This document shows, in pieces, positions 1-8,026 of a stretch of 59,388 nucleotides of DNA. The stretch is taken from positions 1 to 59,388 of the IMG/VR virus record IMGVR_UViG_3300014913_000015; one strand, 5' to 3'. Position numbers and translations under genes: made by a program. Each line of letters begins with the position of its first letter. Position 1 is the first letter of the stretch. Source of the DNA: a virus. Below the pieces are notes generated by a model. It was not told the DNA's origin, did not search any database, and saw only the letters and a list, made by a program, of their open reading frames with translations.

Positions 1-12
1 AGACACATTTTA

Positions 13-21
13 TGGTATAAT
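13..21 (+). promoter_or_regulatory. Extended -10 promoter element for the late arm
   Basis: TGG followed directly by TATAAT, a TGn-extended -10 element, about 30 bases before the first gene. The surrounding 13 bases (TATGGTATAATTG) recur exactly at the 3565 promoter. Any -35 box would fall outside the window. It would drive the first head genes. Confidence 0.7.
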
Positions 22-52
22 TGAAATAGAAAAAGAGAAGGAGTTGATTTTT

Positions 53-430
53 ATGCCTGATCCCAAATATCAAGGATCTGATATCCGTATTGCCCGCCGA
101 ATAGCTCGAAAGCATGGTCCTGATATTGAGAGGCGGAGAATCAGAGCTGAGCAGTTTCTGAGTAAAGTTCGGTCCGCTGCTCGTCGAACTGCCAAAAAGA
201 GAAGCGCTATTCAGGCTGAAATGGAGCAGTTGCGTCGTCAAATAGCTTCTTCCTTTGAAGCTCAGCTTGAAAGAGAACAGCGAGTGCTTTCTGATTGGGC
301 CCAGAGACAGCTTTCTCGGATGCAAGATCGCTTGCTTTCCTCTGTTTCTCCAGAGGACTTCGCTTCTATTGAAAGAGCGCGAAGAAAGTATACAAGTTTT
401 GCTGAACTTATCAAAGATTTGGAAGGGTGA
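53..430 (+). CDS. Small basic coiled-coil protein, unknown function
   Basis: I do not recognise this 126-residue protein. It is Arg/Lys-rich at the N-terminus and has a long predicted helical, coiled-coil-like stretch from about residue 30 to 100 with many Glu, Gln and Arg. The ATG at 53 is chosen because AAGGAG lies 9 bases upstream; an in-frame TTG at 44 would touch that ribosome site. It is the first gene after the extended -10 promoter and sits two genes ahead of the portal. The position would suit a small terminase subunit or head accessory protein, but I see no helix-turn-helix and do not assign either role. It runs into the next gene with almost no gap. Confidence 0.75.
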   Translation: MPDPKYQGSDIRIARRIARKHGPDIERRRIRAEQFLSKVRSAARRTAKKRSAIQAEMEQLRRQIASSFEAQLEREQRVLSDWAQRQLSRMQDRLLSSVSPEDFASIERARRKYTSFAELIKDLEG

Positions 431-435
431 GTACG

Positions 436-618
436 ATGGCAAAAAAGAAGATTGGGGGGCATCCTTTTGAGGTCGAGGATCGTGAGCCTCTGGAAGTGGA
501 TCGCAGGGAAGTAGATGTATCTGATATCATCATTTCAGAACTTCAGCAAATCCCTATTCCTGAAGGTTTTTACATCTTTTCCGTCCTTCCTCGACCGACT
601 GTACTAAAAGACGAATAA
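436..618 (+). CDS. Small hypothetical protein before portal
   Basis: A 60-residue protein of unknown function with a lysine-rich start, an acidic middle and a proline-containing tail. The ATG at 436 has a GGAAGGG ribosome site 8 bases upstream, overlapping the end of the previous gene, so the two are probably translationally coupled. Lying directly before the portal, it is most likely a minor head or packaging accessory. No motif supports a finer call. Confidence 0.7.
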   Translation: MAKKKIGGHPFEVEDREPLEVDRREVDVSDIIISELQQIPIPEGFYIFSVLPRPTVLKDE

Positions 619-629
619 AAGGTGAGATC

Positions 630-2456
630 ATGGCAAAATTTAAGACTCCTGCTGGGAAGGAGATAGATGCGAGTTATATTCGCAATTTGTACAATGAGGT
701 AAAAGTTTGGCGGCAGCCTTATTATCAGCGCTGGATCAATTACTACAAGCAGTATCGTAGTTATCGAGAAGAGGCCAATTATCCCTTCCGAAGCTCACTC
801 TTCATCCCCTATACATTTTCACTTGTTGAACACGTTGTTCCTTCCACTCTTTCATCTATTTTTTCTTCTGAACCAGTTATTTCCGTTTCTCCCAGAAAAG
901 GTGCTGTCGCTGAACTTGCTACATTGATTGAAGAAGTTCTTAACTATTTCATTGAGGATAATCGCCTCAAGCTTTATTTTCGCCTTGAGGATTTCTTCAA
1001 AGAAGCTGCTATCTACGGAACAAGTTTTGCTCGTATCCTTCCTTCTTTTACCAAGGAGAATTTCTACAATCCTATTACTGAGGAATTTGCTCCCTTCCTT
1101 GATTATGTCAAGGTAGAGCCTATTGATCTCTTCCGTGTTTATCCTGACTGGCGTGCTTCTGATATTGATGATATGCGCTTCATCATTATTGAGCATGAGA
1201 AGTCTGAAGATGAACTGTATGAACTTGCTGCTCTTGGGTTGATTGAAAAAGGAATAATTGATGAGCTGGCTTCAACGGGTGAAATAGATAGAGCAAAAGC
1301 TGAGCGTTTAGGTGAAGTTGGTTTAAGCCATACTACGACAGGAAGGGAGAGAAAGTTCTTCAAGGTACTTGAGTACTGGGATCGTAATTGTGTGATTTGG
1401 GTTTGTGAGGATAGGATAATCAAGGAAGTAGAGAATGTCCTTGGTGTATTTCCTTTTGTTATGATGCAATATACTCGTGTTCCTCACGAGCTGTATGGTA
1501 TCGGCATTCCTGAAATGATTGCTGATCTTCAGGAGGAATTGAATACTATACGAAATCAGAGAATTGATAATTTGAACCTTATCATCAATCGTATGTTCAT
1601 TGTGAATAAGCTTGCAGATATTGATATGGATTCTCTGGTTTCCTATGCAGGCAACTGTATTTTGACGAACGATGTTGATGCAATCAGACCGTTGGATACA
1701 AGAGATACTGTTCGCAGTTCTTATCTTGAGGAAGATATAATCAAGGCTGATATTGAAGAGACGACTGGAATTACACGTTATACAAGAGGGCTACCACCTA
1801 CTCGTCGTGAACCTGCAACTACTACCATTCGTCTCCAACAGGCGGCTTTTGTCCGTTTTGATGCTATTATGAAGATGATGGAATATGGCGTTATTCGAGA
1901 GATTGCTTCAATCTTTCTCAGCTACATTCGCAAATACCTTCCTCCTGAGAAGTTTGCTGAAATAGTGGGTTACAATGAATTCATTGAACGTGGTGGTCCT
2001 CTCTTCTATATGATTCCTCTTAATGATATCTTAAAGAATTACCACTTCAGACCAGTTGGCTCAGCTATTACTGGAGTACGTGAACTGAGAACACAACAGT
2101 TACTGAATGCCTTTGCGATGTTTGCTAAATTCCCATTCACCAATGTTTATGAATTTGCTAAACTCGTTCTTCGTGAAGGTTTCGGTATTAAGAATATTGA
2201 GCAGCTCCTCCTCCCTCCTCAGTCGGCCGGGGGACCTCCTGGACAACCTCAGCCAGAGGCCCAGCCCACAGAGGCTGGACAACCTCAAGAAATGGTTGGG
2301 GCCCAGGGGCAATCTCCCACTCAGCTTCCCGGTCAGGCTCTTGAACCAGTAGCTCTTGAAGAGCTTGCCACAAGGGGAAGCGAAAACGAGGGTGTAAATA
2401 CAGAGTCTTTGCTTCGTGGATTGGCAGGAATAGTCACTTCAGTTGAGGGGAGGTAA
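630..2456 (+). CDS. Portal protein
   Basis: 608 residues, the usual size for a podovirus-type portal, which forms the dodecameric ring at the unique capsid vertex through which DNA is packaged and ejected. The N-terminus (residues 20-60) has the aromatic/Arg-rich helical start typical of head-to-tail connector portals. The middle carries an alternating hydrophobic and charged pattern with a conserved-looking TTGITRYTRG stretch near residue 385. The last ~80 residues are a low-complexity Pro/Gln/Gly tail. Context is decisive: a scaffold and major capsid protein follow within 3 kb. The ATG is preceded by AAGGTGA. Terminase would normally lie just upstream, outside the window. The family assignment is inference from pattern and position. 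Confidence 0.88.
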   Translation: MAKFKTPAGKEIDASYIRNLYNEVKVWRQPYYQRWINYYKQYRSYREEANYPFRSSLFIPYTFSLVEHVVPSTLSSIFSSEPVISVSPRKGAVAELATLIEEVLNYFIEDNRLKLYFRLEDFFKEAAIYGTSFARILPSFTKENFYNPITEEFAPFLDYVKVEPIDLFRVYPDWRASDIDDMRFIIIEHEKSEDELYELAALGLIEKGIIDELASTGEIDRAKAERLGEVGLSHTTTGRERKFFKVLEYWDRNCVIWVCEDRIIKEVENVLGVFPFVMMQYTRVPHELYGIGIPEMIADLQEELNTIRNQRIDNLNLIINRMFIVNKLADIDMDSLVSYAGNCILTNDVDAIRPLDTRDTVRSSYLEEDIIKADIEETTGITRYTRGLPPTRREPATTTIRLQQAAFVRFDAIMKMMEYGVIREIASIFLSYIRKYLPPEKFAEIVGYNEFIERGGPLFYMIPLNDILKNYHFRPVGSAITGVRELRTQQLLNAFAMFAKFPFTNVYEFAKLVLREGFGIKNIEQLLLPPQSAGGPPGQPQPEAQPTEAGQPQEMVGAQGQSPTQLPGQALEPVALEELATRGSENEGVNTESLLRGLAGIVTSVEGR

Positions 2457-2459
2457 CTG

Positions 2460-3209
2460 ATGCCCGGAGTAAGTCGTTCTTTTGCAGGACCAGTGAGATT
2501 GAGCGATCTTTTGGCATTGGAAGAAATACGAGGAACTATTCCCACTACTGATGAACTGATTGATATAGCTCTTAATTGGGTTACACCTTTTTCTTTGATA
2601 ACTCGTCCTCAGCTTCTTTCTTTTATGTCAAAAGAGTTGATTCCTGCTCTGCAGAAAGCGAGTCGTCCTCCATACTTCATTGATCGTGTAAAAGCTATTT
2701 TGGAAGAATTACCGGAGAAAATTTATGAACCAGTGAGTGAGATTGCAACTCCAGCTTCTTTTCCTGAAAAATATTCTAAACTTTTTGGCAGAAATTTGGA
2801 GGACATTGAATGGAACTTACGTCATCTTCGTAAAGTACGAGGATCAGCAATACGTCCTCTTGGGAAAGTTTCGCCCTTTCTTATTGCACTTAATCCTGAG
2901 TTGATGCGTTCTACGACCCCAGTTCATGAGATGTTGCATTATTGGGCTGCACTTGAACATCTCCCTTTAGGAGTACAAAATCTCCTCTTAGAGACTCATA
3001 TGGATATACCTGCTTCGCAACTTGCATTGCATGAAGCTCTTACTTCAACTGCTTTGTCCTCTCCTAGTGAATATGGAGCAGAATTTATAACACGTTTTCT
3101 TACCGCTTCAACTCCTAGAGAAGAGGCATTTTGGGCGCGACAGATAGAGGAATTACCTCCTGTTTATAGGGATTGGATTAAGGAAATAATAAACAGGATA
3201 TTCAGATAA
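2460..3209 (+). CDS. Putative zinc metallopeptidase (HExxH) in head module
   Basis: 249 residues, starting 4 bases after the portal stop with GGGGAGG upstream. Residues 156-160 read HEMLH, a perfect HExxH zincin signature. A beta-like stretch (FLIALNPEL) precedes it and a second helix contains HEALTSTAL around residue 191, where Glu192 could be a third zinc ligand. This layout resembles gluzincin-type peptidases. Many phages place a head-maturation protease between portal and scaffold, but those are usually ClpP-like or herpesvirus-like serine proteases. A zinc protease here could process the scaffold or portal, or could be an unrelated capsid-packaged enzyme. The motif is plainly seen; the maturation role is inference. 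Confidence 0.6.
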   Translation: MPGVSRSFAGPVRLSDLLALEEIRGTIPTTDELIDIALNWVTPFSLITRPQLLSFMSKELIPALQKASRPPYFIDRVKAILEELPEKIYEPVSEIATPASFPEKYSKLFGRNLEDIEWNLRHLRKVRGSAIRPLGKVSPFLIALNPELMRSTTPVHEMLHYWAALEHLPLGVQNLLLETHMDIPASQLALHEALTSTALSSPSEYGAEFITRFLTASTPREEAFWARQIEELPPVYRDWIKEIINRIFR

Positions 3210-3228
3210 TTAAAGGGAGGAGGAGAAC

Positions 3229-3555
3229 ATGTATTTTGACGACGATCGTCGCAAGGCAGTAGAAGAACTCTCACGTCAAACTCCGAATGAACAGGTCATC
3301 AGTAAATCCCATGAGGTTATCGATAAAGGTTCTGCTTATGCCAGTTTGAAAGACAATCGTGGCTGGAAGTTTCTCGTAGAAGAATTTATTCAACCTCGCC
3401 TCTCTATCAATCGCTTTCTGACTGCTGATAAAGGAGAACTTCCTTATATTCAACACGAAATGAGAGTTCTCAGTGAGTTGTTGAATTTTGTGGATAATAA
3501 GATTGCGCAGGCTAATGCTGAACAGCGTTTGTTAGAGAAATTGAAAAAATCCTAA
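3229..3555 (+). CDS. Hypothetical head-module protein
   Basis: 108 residues, mostly helical, unrecognised. It starts after a very strong GGGAGGAGGAG ribosome site. It sits between the zincin-like protein and the scaffold gene, with a promoter overlapping its last codons. A minor head component is the simplest guess from position. Confidence 0.75.
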   Translation: MYFDDDRRKAVEELSRQTPNEQVISKSHEVIDKGSAYASLKDNRGWKFLVEEFIQPRLSINRFLTADKGELPYIQHEMRVLSELLNFVDNKIAQANAEQRLLEKLKKS

Positions 3556-3570
3556 ATTATATGGTATAAT
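3541..3570 (+). promoter_or_regulatory. Sigma-70-type promoter before scaffold and capsid genes
   Basis: TTGAAA at 3541-3546 and TATAAT at 3565-3570, separated by 18 bases, with an extended TGG immediately before the -10. It lies about 55 bases before the scaffold gene, in the only sizeable gap of the early late-arm. It would boost scaffold and capsid expression. Its -10 region repeats 13 bases of the element at 13-21. Confidence 0.82.
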
Positions 3571-3625
3571 TGGATAGAATAGTGGAGGAGATAACTAAAA
3601 TTTTAGACTGAGGAGGGGATCATAT

Positions 3626-4594
3626 ATGGCAAGGAAGAAGCAGGAAAATTTGGAGGAAAAGATAATGGAGTCTGAGCTTGGCCCCACAGCAGATGACATA
3701 ATAAAGCTGTGGAACGAGTCAAGCTCGACTGAGGAAGAAACAGAGGTCGCTGAGGAGGAAAAAGGGATGGAGGAGCCCACGGAGGAGGAGAAACCTCAGG
3801 CAGAAGAGGAGAAAGGGGAATACGAAGAACTCCTTAAGCTTTTGCCTGAGAAGTTCCGGAGTCAGGATCCGAAAGAGGCTCTCAAGCGTTTCGTGGAGTC
3901 TTATCGGGATCTTGAATCACGGCTAACACAGACCTCTATGGAGCTTACGGAAGCAACCAAACTGTTGCGCACACTCGCTGGCGCTTCCTCTGCGCAGCCT
4001 GTACCTGAGTCCCAGCCTCAAAAGGAAGGAGAAGATCTTAACATTAAGTTTGATATTAAACCGGATGAGTATTATCAGAATTTACCAGAAGCAGTTCAGA
4101 AGACTGTGGTTCAGGCAATTAAGCAGGCTGTTCAGCAGTATCGTCCTGATCAGTATGCTGCACTGGCAATGCAACAGGTAGCAGCGCAGATGGCTCTTGC
4201 TCAGTTACGTTCGCGTGATCCTAAAACTTTTGAGCTAGTAAAAGGTGATCTTTTGCAGGTGCTTCGTGAGAAACCTCATCTTGATACCATTGAAGGACTT
4301 GAAATTGCGTACGAGGAAGCGAAGCAGCGATACAAAGCGCGACAGGAGGAGCTTCGTAAGCAGCTCATAGATGAGAACTTTGTCAACTCCCTCAAGGAGG
4401 GAATACTCAGAGAGCTTGCCTCGAAAGTGGGATCTCAGGCAAGGGAAGCCACTGGTGTTCCTCAAGAAGCGACCGGTGGTGGGTCATCTGAGGTTGCCAA
4501 GAAAGAGGCGGAGAAGAAGTCTCCTTCCGAGGTACTCTCTGATATGATCATGTCAGTTGGAGCGAAAGCTCCGCTTCTAACTGAAGACTTTTAA
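3626..4594 (+). CDS. Capsid scaffolding protein
   Basis: 322 residues. The N-terminal ~70 residues are highly acidic and Glu-rich; a helical coiled-coil region follows (about 75-120), then a Gln/Ala-rich helical domain and a charged C-terminus. This composition and the position immediately before the major capsid gene are typical of scaffolds that template procapsid assembly and are later removed. The start has GGAGGGG 8 bases upstream and lies behind its own promoter. There is no conserved catalytic motif, so a fused protease is not indicated. If it is proteolysed, the HExxH protein three genes upstream is a candidate enzyme. Confidence 0.85.
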   Translation: MARKKQENLEEKIMESELGPTADDIIKLWNESSSTEEETEVAEEEKGMEEPTEEEKPQAEEEKGEYEELLKLLPEKFRSQDPKEALKRFVESYRDLESRLTQTSMELTEATKLLRTLAGASSAQPVPESQPQKEGEDLNIKFDIKPDEYYQNLPEAVQKTVVQAIKQAVQQYRPDQYAALAMQQVAAQMALAQLRSRDPKTFELVKGDLLQVLREKPHLDTIEGLEIAYEEAKQRYKARQEELRKQLIDENFVNSLKEGILRELASKVGSQAREATGVPQEATGGGSSEVAKKEAEKKSPSEVLSDMIMSVGAKAPLLTEDF

Positions 4595-4632
4595 TTTCTA
4601 AACAATCAAAATTTTTACGGAGGTGAAAGAAA

Positions 4633-5808
4633 GTGGCTACCATTATAAGTGGTGCTGCCGGGACTTTTGACGTTCTGGCTCAGAGGCTTGTTGTGGATAT
4701 GGCTCCTAAGATCTATCTCCTTGAACCGGATTCGGCCCCGCTTACAGTTCTTCTCAATAAGCTTACCAAGGAGAAGGCGGAGAATCCTAAGTACGAGTGG
4801 ATGGAAGATGAGCTGATGCCCAATTGGACCAACATTACCAATAATGCCGGCACTGGTACTACCATCAATCTTGGTGCTTCTGCTGGTGCGACCGGGCATG
4901 CTAAGTACGTGACCAAGTACTCTCTGATTAAAGTGCCTTCCACTGGTGAGGTTATGCTGGTTACGGCTGTTAATGAGTCAACTGGCGCGATCACTGTGAC
5001 CCGTGGTTATGGTACTGATGTATCTTCGGTGGATGGTTCTTCAACTCCTGTGCCTGTGGTCATTATCGGTACCGCGTTTGCTGAGGGTGCTGCTGGTTCT
5101 GAGCTGACCCATCACACCACCAAGCAGACCGGTAATTACAACTATATCCAGATCTTCCGTGAGCCGGTGAAGGTTACCAGAACCGCTGCCCTCACCAATA
5201 TGTATGGTGGCAAGCTGCGGGTCACCGAGCAGGCGAAGAAGGGTATTGAGATTCTGAGGAACATTGAGAACGCTTTCCTCTATGGCGTCCGTTACCTTGA
5301 TACCAGTGGTGAGCGTCGTACTACTGGCGGGGCTCTCTACTTTATCAGCACCAACTCTACCAATATAGGTGGCGTTCTTACTTACACTGCTCTTGAGAAC
5401 TTCCTGCGTTCCGTTTTCAGATATGGACGTCAGAGGAAGTTCCTCATCGCTTCGCCGCTCGTGATGTCTGCTCTCAGCATTATCGCTGAGGCGAGGGGCT
5501 CTGTCCGCTTGGTGCCAAAGGCCACTTCCTACGGTGTGTCTATCCGCCAGTGGAGCTCTCCTCACGGAGACGTAATGCTCCTTAAGGATGTGAACTTGAC
5601 TGGTTCCACCTATGGCGGGTACGGCATTTGCCTTGAGCTTGAGGAGTGCGCTTTCAGGTACATGCAGGATGTGGTCTTGGAGACCAACGTGCAGAATCCT
5701 GCCGACCTGTTCTATCTGGATGTGTACACTGCGATGGTGGGCTTTGAGCTGCACAATGAGCAGAAACACGGAGTGATGTATGGAATTAGTGGTGGTAGTG
5801 GAAGTTAA
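4633..5808 (+). CDS. Major capsid protein (HK97 fold, SU10-like)
   Basis: 391 residues with a GTG start preceded by GGAGGTGAAAGAAA. The N-terminal segment (TFDVLAQRLVVDMAPKIYLL) and the beta-rich insertion around residues 75-150 resemble SU10-type (DUF5309-like) major capsid proteins. The C-terminal half has the mixed alpha/beta character of the HK97 P and A domains. Codon use is slightly more G/C-ending than the neighbours, fitting very high expression. A perfect hairpin terminator directly follows, as expected for the most abundantly transcribed late unit. The subfamily call is from memory of sequence pattern, not a search. Confidence 0.88.
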   Translation: MATIISGAAGTFDVLAQRLVVDMAPKIYLLEPDSAPLTVLLNKLTKEKAENPKYEWMEDELMPNWTNITNNAGTGTTINLGASAGATGHAKYVTKYSLIKVPSTGEVMLVTAVNESTGAITVTRGYGTDVSSVDGSSTPVPVVIIGTAFAEGAAGSELTHHTTKQTGNYNYIQIFREPVKVTRTAALTNMYGGKLRVTEQAKKGIEILRNIENAFLYGVRYLDTSGERRTTGGALYFISTNSTNIGGVLTYTALENFLRSVFRYGRQRKFLIASPLVMSALSIIAEARGSVRLVPKATSYGVSIRQWSSPHGDVMLLKDVNLTGSTYGGYGICLELEECAFRYMQDVVLETNVQNPADLFYLDVYTAMVGFELHNEQKHGVMYGISGGSGS

Positions 5809-5843
5809 TAACTAATGATAATTTGTAGTCTAATTCTAATGTG

Positions 5844-5874
5844 AGGGGAGGGAGTTATTTCCCTCCCCTTTTTT
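5844..5874 (+). terminator. Rho-independent terminator after capsid gene
   Basis: GGGGAGGGA (5845-5853), a 6-base loop, TCCCTCCCC (5860-5868), then six T. A5844 and T5869 can extend the stem to 10 bp. It sits 35 bases after the capsid stop and before the homing endonuclease, and would cap the scaffold/capsid transcript; downstream genes then depend on read-through or on other promoters. Confidence 0.92.
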
Positions 5875-5882
5875 CTGTAACG

Positions 5883-6500
5883 ATGGTTGATTTGATAGAG
5901 TTGATTGATGGATGTTTATTAGGTGATGGTTGCTTAGCCTTACGGCGGGCTTCAGGATGGCGGAATGCACGATTTGGGTTTGCATCAACACGAAGTTTGA
6001 CATTGTTAAAACAATTACAATCATGGCTGGAGTATTATGGTTTCCGTTATCAAATTCGAGACATTGGAACGGATTATCAGCAGCTTGTTACCGGTTTAGA
6101 TCCATTTTTTACAGCAATGTGGCGACGCTGGTATCGTAATGGAAAAAAAACAATTCCACAAGATGTTCGTCTTACTCCTTTATCACTTTTGCTGTGGTAT
6201 TTAGGAGATGGTACAATTTCAAATGATAAGAGAAAATGGGGAAAATCAGAATTGTACTTAGCTTCCGTATGGCCAGTAGAAGAAGCTAAATTTCTTCAAC
6301 AGAAATTATTAGATGAGCAAGACTTACATTTTGGTTTAGTTCGACGAAAAACTTATCGTCCAGAACATTATAATTTACGTTTGAGTCGTTCCGACTTGTC
6401 AAAGTTCTTTACCATAATTGGTACAAAACCTCCTGCATGGGTACCAGAATTGAGTTATAAATGGGAAGTATTCTATCAAAATCCTAAAAATTTTTGTTAA
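5883..6500 (+). CDS. Free-standing LAGLIDADG homing endonuclease
   Basis: Two LAGLIDADG helices are visible: LIDGCLLGDGC near residue 6 of the ATG-5883 form and LLLWYLGDGTI near residue 104. Both keep the catalytic acidic residue in the LGDG signature, giving a single-chain enzyme of about 205 residues. Such enzymes make a site-specific double-strand break and spread by recombinational repair. It is inserted just behind the capsid gene and its terminator. An upstream GTG at 5841 would place the start inside the terminator stem, so the ATG is preferred, although it has no clear ribosome site. Poor initiation plus the terminator suggest low expression, common for selfish genes. Confidence 0.9.
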   Translation: MVDLIELIDGCLLGDGCLALRRASGWRNARFGFASTRSLTLLKQLQSWLEYYGFRYQIRDIGTDYQQLVTGLDPFFTAMWRRWYRNGKKTIPQDVRLTPLSLLLWYLGDGTISNDKRKWGKSELYLASVWPVEEAKFLQQKLLDEQDLHFGLVRRKTYRPEHYNLRLSRSDLSKFFTIIGTKPPAWVPELSYKWEVFYQNPKNFC

Positions 6501-6530
6501 ACCAAAGACTGAGGAAGGAGGAGATGAGCA

Positions 6531-6986
6531 ATGGCTAACAAAACAAAAAGCTGGACATTTTACAGCAGACACAAGAATTTACAGATCTGGTTACGACAAC
6601 CTGAGGAGACGTATGATTCACGAGGTAAGTTGCGAGTGATTGATCCGGGAATACTCGTTGAATTTGAAGGAGGTCATTACAGCACTACTGATCCAGTAAT
6701 TGCGGAAGGGTTGATGAAGCATCCGGATTTTGGCCGTACCTTTGAATTATTTAAGGGTGAACCAGTTTCTCCAGAAGAGATGAAAGAGAACGCGCTTACT
6801 GCGATTCAGAAATCAATTGAAGCTGGGCCTCCTTCAGGAGATATAATCCCCAAGACAAAAGTAAAGAGAGTATATCGTTGTAAGGAATGTGGAGCAACTT
6901 TTACTTCTGTTTATCATTTGACAAAACACAAGAAGGAAGCTCATCCAGTTATCGCTGAGGAAAAGACTGAGAAGGTAGAAGAATAG
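6531..6986 (+). CDS. Head-module protein with C-terminal C2H2 zinc finger
   Basis: 151 residues. Residues ~1-85 form a globular domain of unknown family. Near residue 117 the pattern C-x2-C-x12-H-x4-H appears with the canonical aromatic and Leu core positions (YRCKECGATF, then SVYHLTKH), which is a classical C2H2 finger. Ribosome site GGAGGAG precedes the ATG. It lies one gene after the capsid protein, where phages place decoration or head-completion proteins. C2H2 fingers are uncommon in virion genes; the finger could stabilise a capsid attachment or bind nucleic acid. A second, degenerate finger is readable in the gap just downstream in another frame. Confidence 0.8.
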   Translation: MANKTKSWTFYSRHKNLQIWLRQPEETYDSRGKLRVIDPGILVEFEGGHYSTTDPVIAEGLMKHPDFGRTFELFKGEPVSPEEMKENALTAIQKSIEAGPPSGDIIPKTKVKRVYRCKECGATFTSVYHLTKHKKEAHPVIAEEKTEKVEE

Positions 6987-7038
6987 TGTTTCCTGACATT
7001 ACTGGATCGAGGGCTTTTTCAATAGGCCGAGTATTTCG

Positions 7039-7095
7039 TGTAATAAATGTGGATTAAAGTTTTCTTCACTTTCTGATTTGGTTTATCATGTTTGT
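7039..7095 (+). pseudogene. Degenerate second zinc-finger fragment in gap
   Basis: The 128-base gap after the finger protein contains, in the frame starting at 7039, C-x2-C-x12-H followed by a Cys two residues later, with the same spacing and a similar GLKFSSLSDLVYH core. The frame opens at 6997 after a stop, has no ATG and runs to 7161 across the next gene. It is offset from the upstream gene by a frameshift. The simplest reading is a remnant of a formerly longer, multi-finger protein; a programmed frameshift product is less likely. Confidence 0.45.
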
Positions 7096-7114
7096 AACAA
7101 GGAGGTAGATTCAA

Positions 7115-7354
7115 ATGGCCAAGAAGAAATCAAAGAAGAAACTTCCCGCTCAGCAGATTAAAGCTGCTATTAAGAAACGAGGTACAGAAGGTACTTTCAG
7201 GGAGTGGTGTAAGCGACATGGCTTCAGTGGTGGTAATGAAGCCTGCGCCAATTATGCTCTCAGGCAGTATAAAAAAGGTAAGGTATCAGAGAGTATTATG
7301 AAGAAAGCTCGTACTGCTAAAGCGTTGGCTTCTATGAGGAAGAAGAAAAAGTAG
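7115..7354 (+). CDS. Small very basic protein
   Basis: 79 residues, with about a third Lys or Arg and Lys clusters at both ends (AKKKSKKK and MRKKKK). The middle holds a compact region with two Cys (EWCKRHGF, NEACANYAL). AAGGAGG precedes the ATG. Unknown family. The charge suggests binding to DNA or to the acidic capsid interior. It sits among head-completion genes and may be packaged in the virion. Confidence 0.75.
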   Translation: MAKKKSKKKLPAQQIKAAIKKRGTEGTFREWCKRHGFSGGNEACANYALRQYKKGKVSESIMKKARTAKALASMRKKKK

Positions 7355-7366
7355 GAGGTGTGAAAA

Positions 7367-7687
7367 ATGGCCTTTCGGCCTTACAACAGTGGTGTATGGG
7401 AAGGTGGAAATAAGATTGCAACTGTTGATGGTGCTTCAAGTCCTGTCAGTTCCCCTCTTGCAGTAGATACTACTACAATCAAGACTCTTACCGTTCCCAC
7501 TAATGCCGTTTCTTTAGTTATTTCAGGTTCAGTTGCATTGCGGATAAGTGAGGATGATGATATGAATTCCTATTTTGTATTGCCTGCGGATACTCCTCTT
7601 CATCTTGATATAGCTAATGAGGATTATATTTATGTAAGAGGAGATAGTGCTTCAGGTAATTGCTATTTTGTATTTCAGTTGATATAG
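7367..7687 (+). CDS. Putative decoration or head-surface protein
   Basis: 106 residues, rich in Ser, Thr, Val and alternating hydrophobics, predicted all-beta, starting 10 bases after the preceding gene with GGAGGTG. The pattern (TIKTLTVPTNAVSLVISG, then YIYVRGDSASGNCYFVF) resembles the small beta-sandwich proteins that phages encode just after the capsid gene. Decoration of the capsid is inferred from fold impression and position only. Confidence 0.6.
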   Translation: MAFRPYNSGVWEGGNKIATVDGASSPVSSPLAVDTTTIKTLTVPTNAVSLVISGSVALRISEDDDMNSYFVLPADTPLHLDIANEDYIYVRGDSASGNCYFVFQLI

Positions 7688-7701
7688 CTGGGGTGAAGTA
7701 A

Positions 7702-8007
7702 ATGCCGGAATTTGAAAATTATCTCTCTTTTGTTCCACAATGGCCTTATGGAATGGGGTATAGTAAATTATTTGCTCCAAATCAATATTTGGAATCCCCC
7801 TTTTTTTATGAATATCGTGTTCATCGTCCTCCGACATTGCTTTTACCACCTTCTTATTTCTGGATGCCAGTAATGTCAATTCCTGATGTTTTATATCCTT
7901 CGTTTGACCGCTATTTTCCACCGTCTGGGGTTAATCCATTTTTTGATGTTGCTAACCCTCTTTTGATGACAAGGATAAGCTCGGTATTGGAGAAAATGCT
8001 GAGGTGA
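7702..8007 (+). CDS. Hypothetical Pro/Tyr/Phe-rich protein
   Basis: 101 residues with unusually many Pro, Phe, Tyr and Trp and few charges until the C-terminus. No family recognised. GGGGTGA precedes the ATG. Lying between a putative decoration protein and the adaptor, it is probably a minor structural protein. Confidence 0.65.
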   Translation: MPEFENYLSFVPQWPYGMGYSKLFAPNQYLESPFFYEYRVHRPPTLLLPPSYFWMPVMSIPDVLYPSFDRYFPPSGVNPFFDVANPLLMTRISSVLEKMLR

Positions 8008-8026
8008 GTGGAGGTGTGGACTAAGT

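Noticed and set aside
4557-4575. Small hairpin with GAAA loop at the end of the scaffold gene
   Set aside because: Only five base pairs, inside coding sequence and without a T run, so not a convincing terminator.
5041-5769. 242-codon minus-strand open frame opposite the capsid gene
   Set aside because: A shadow produced by the biased codon use of a highly expressed gene; the capsid frame is clearly the real one.
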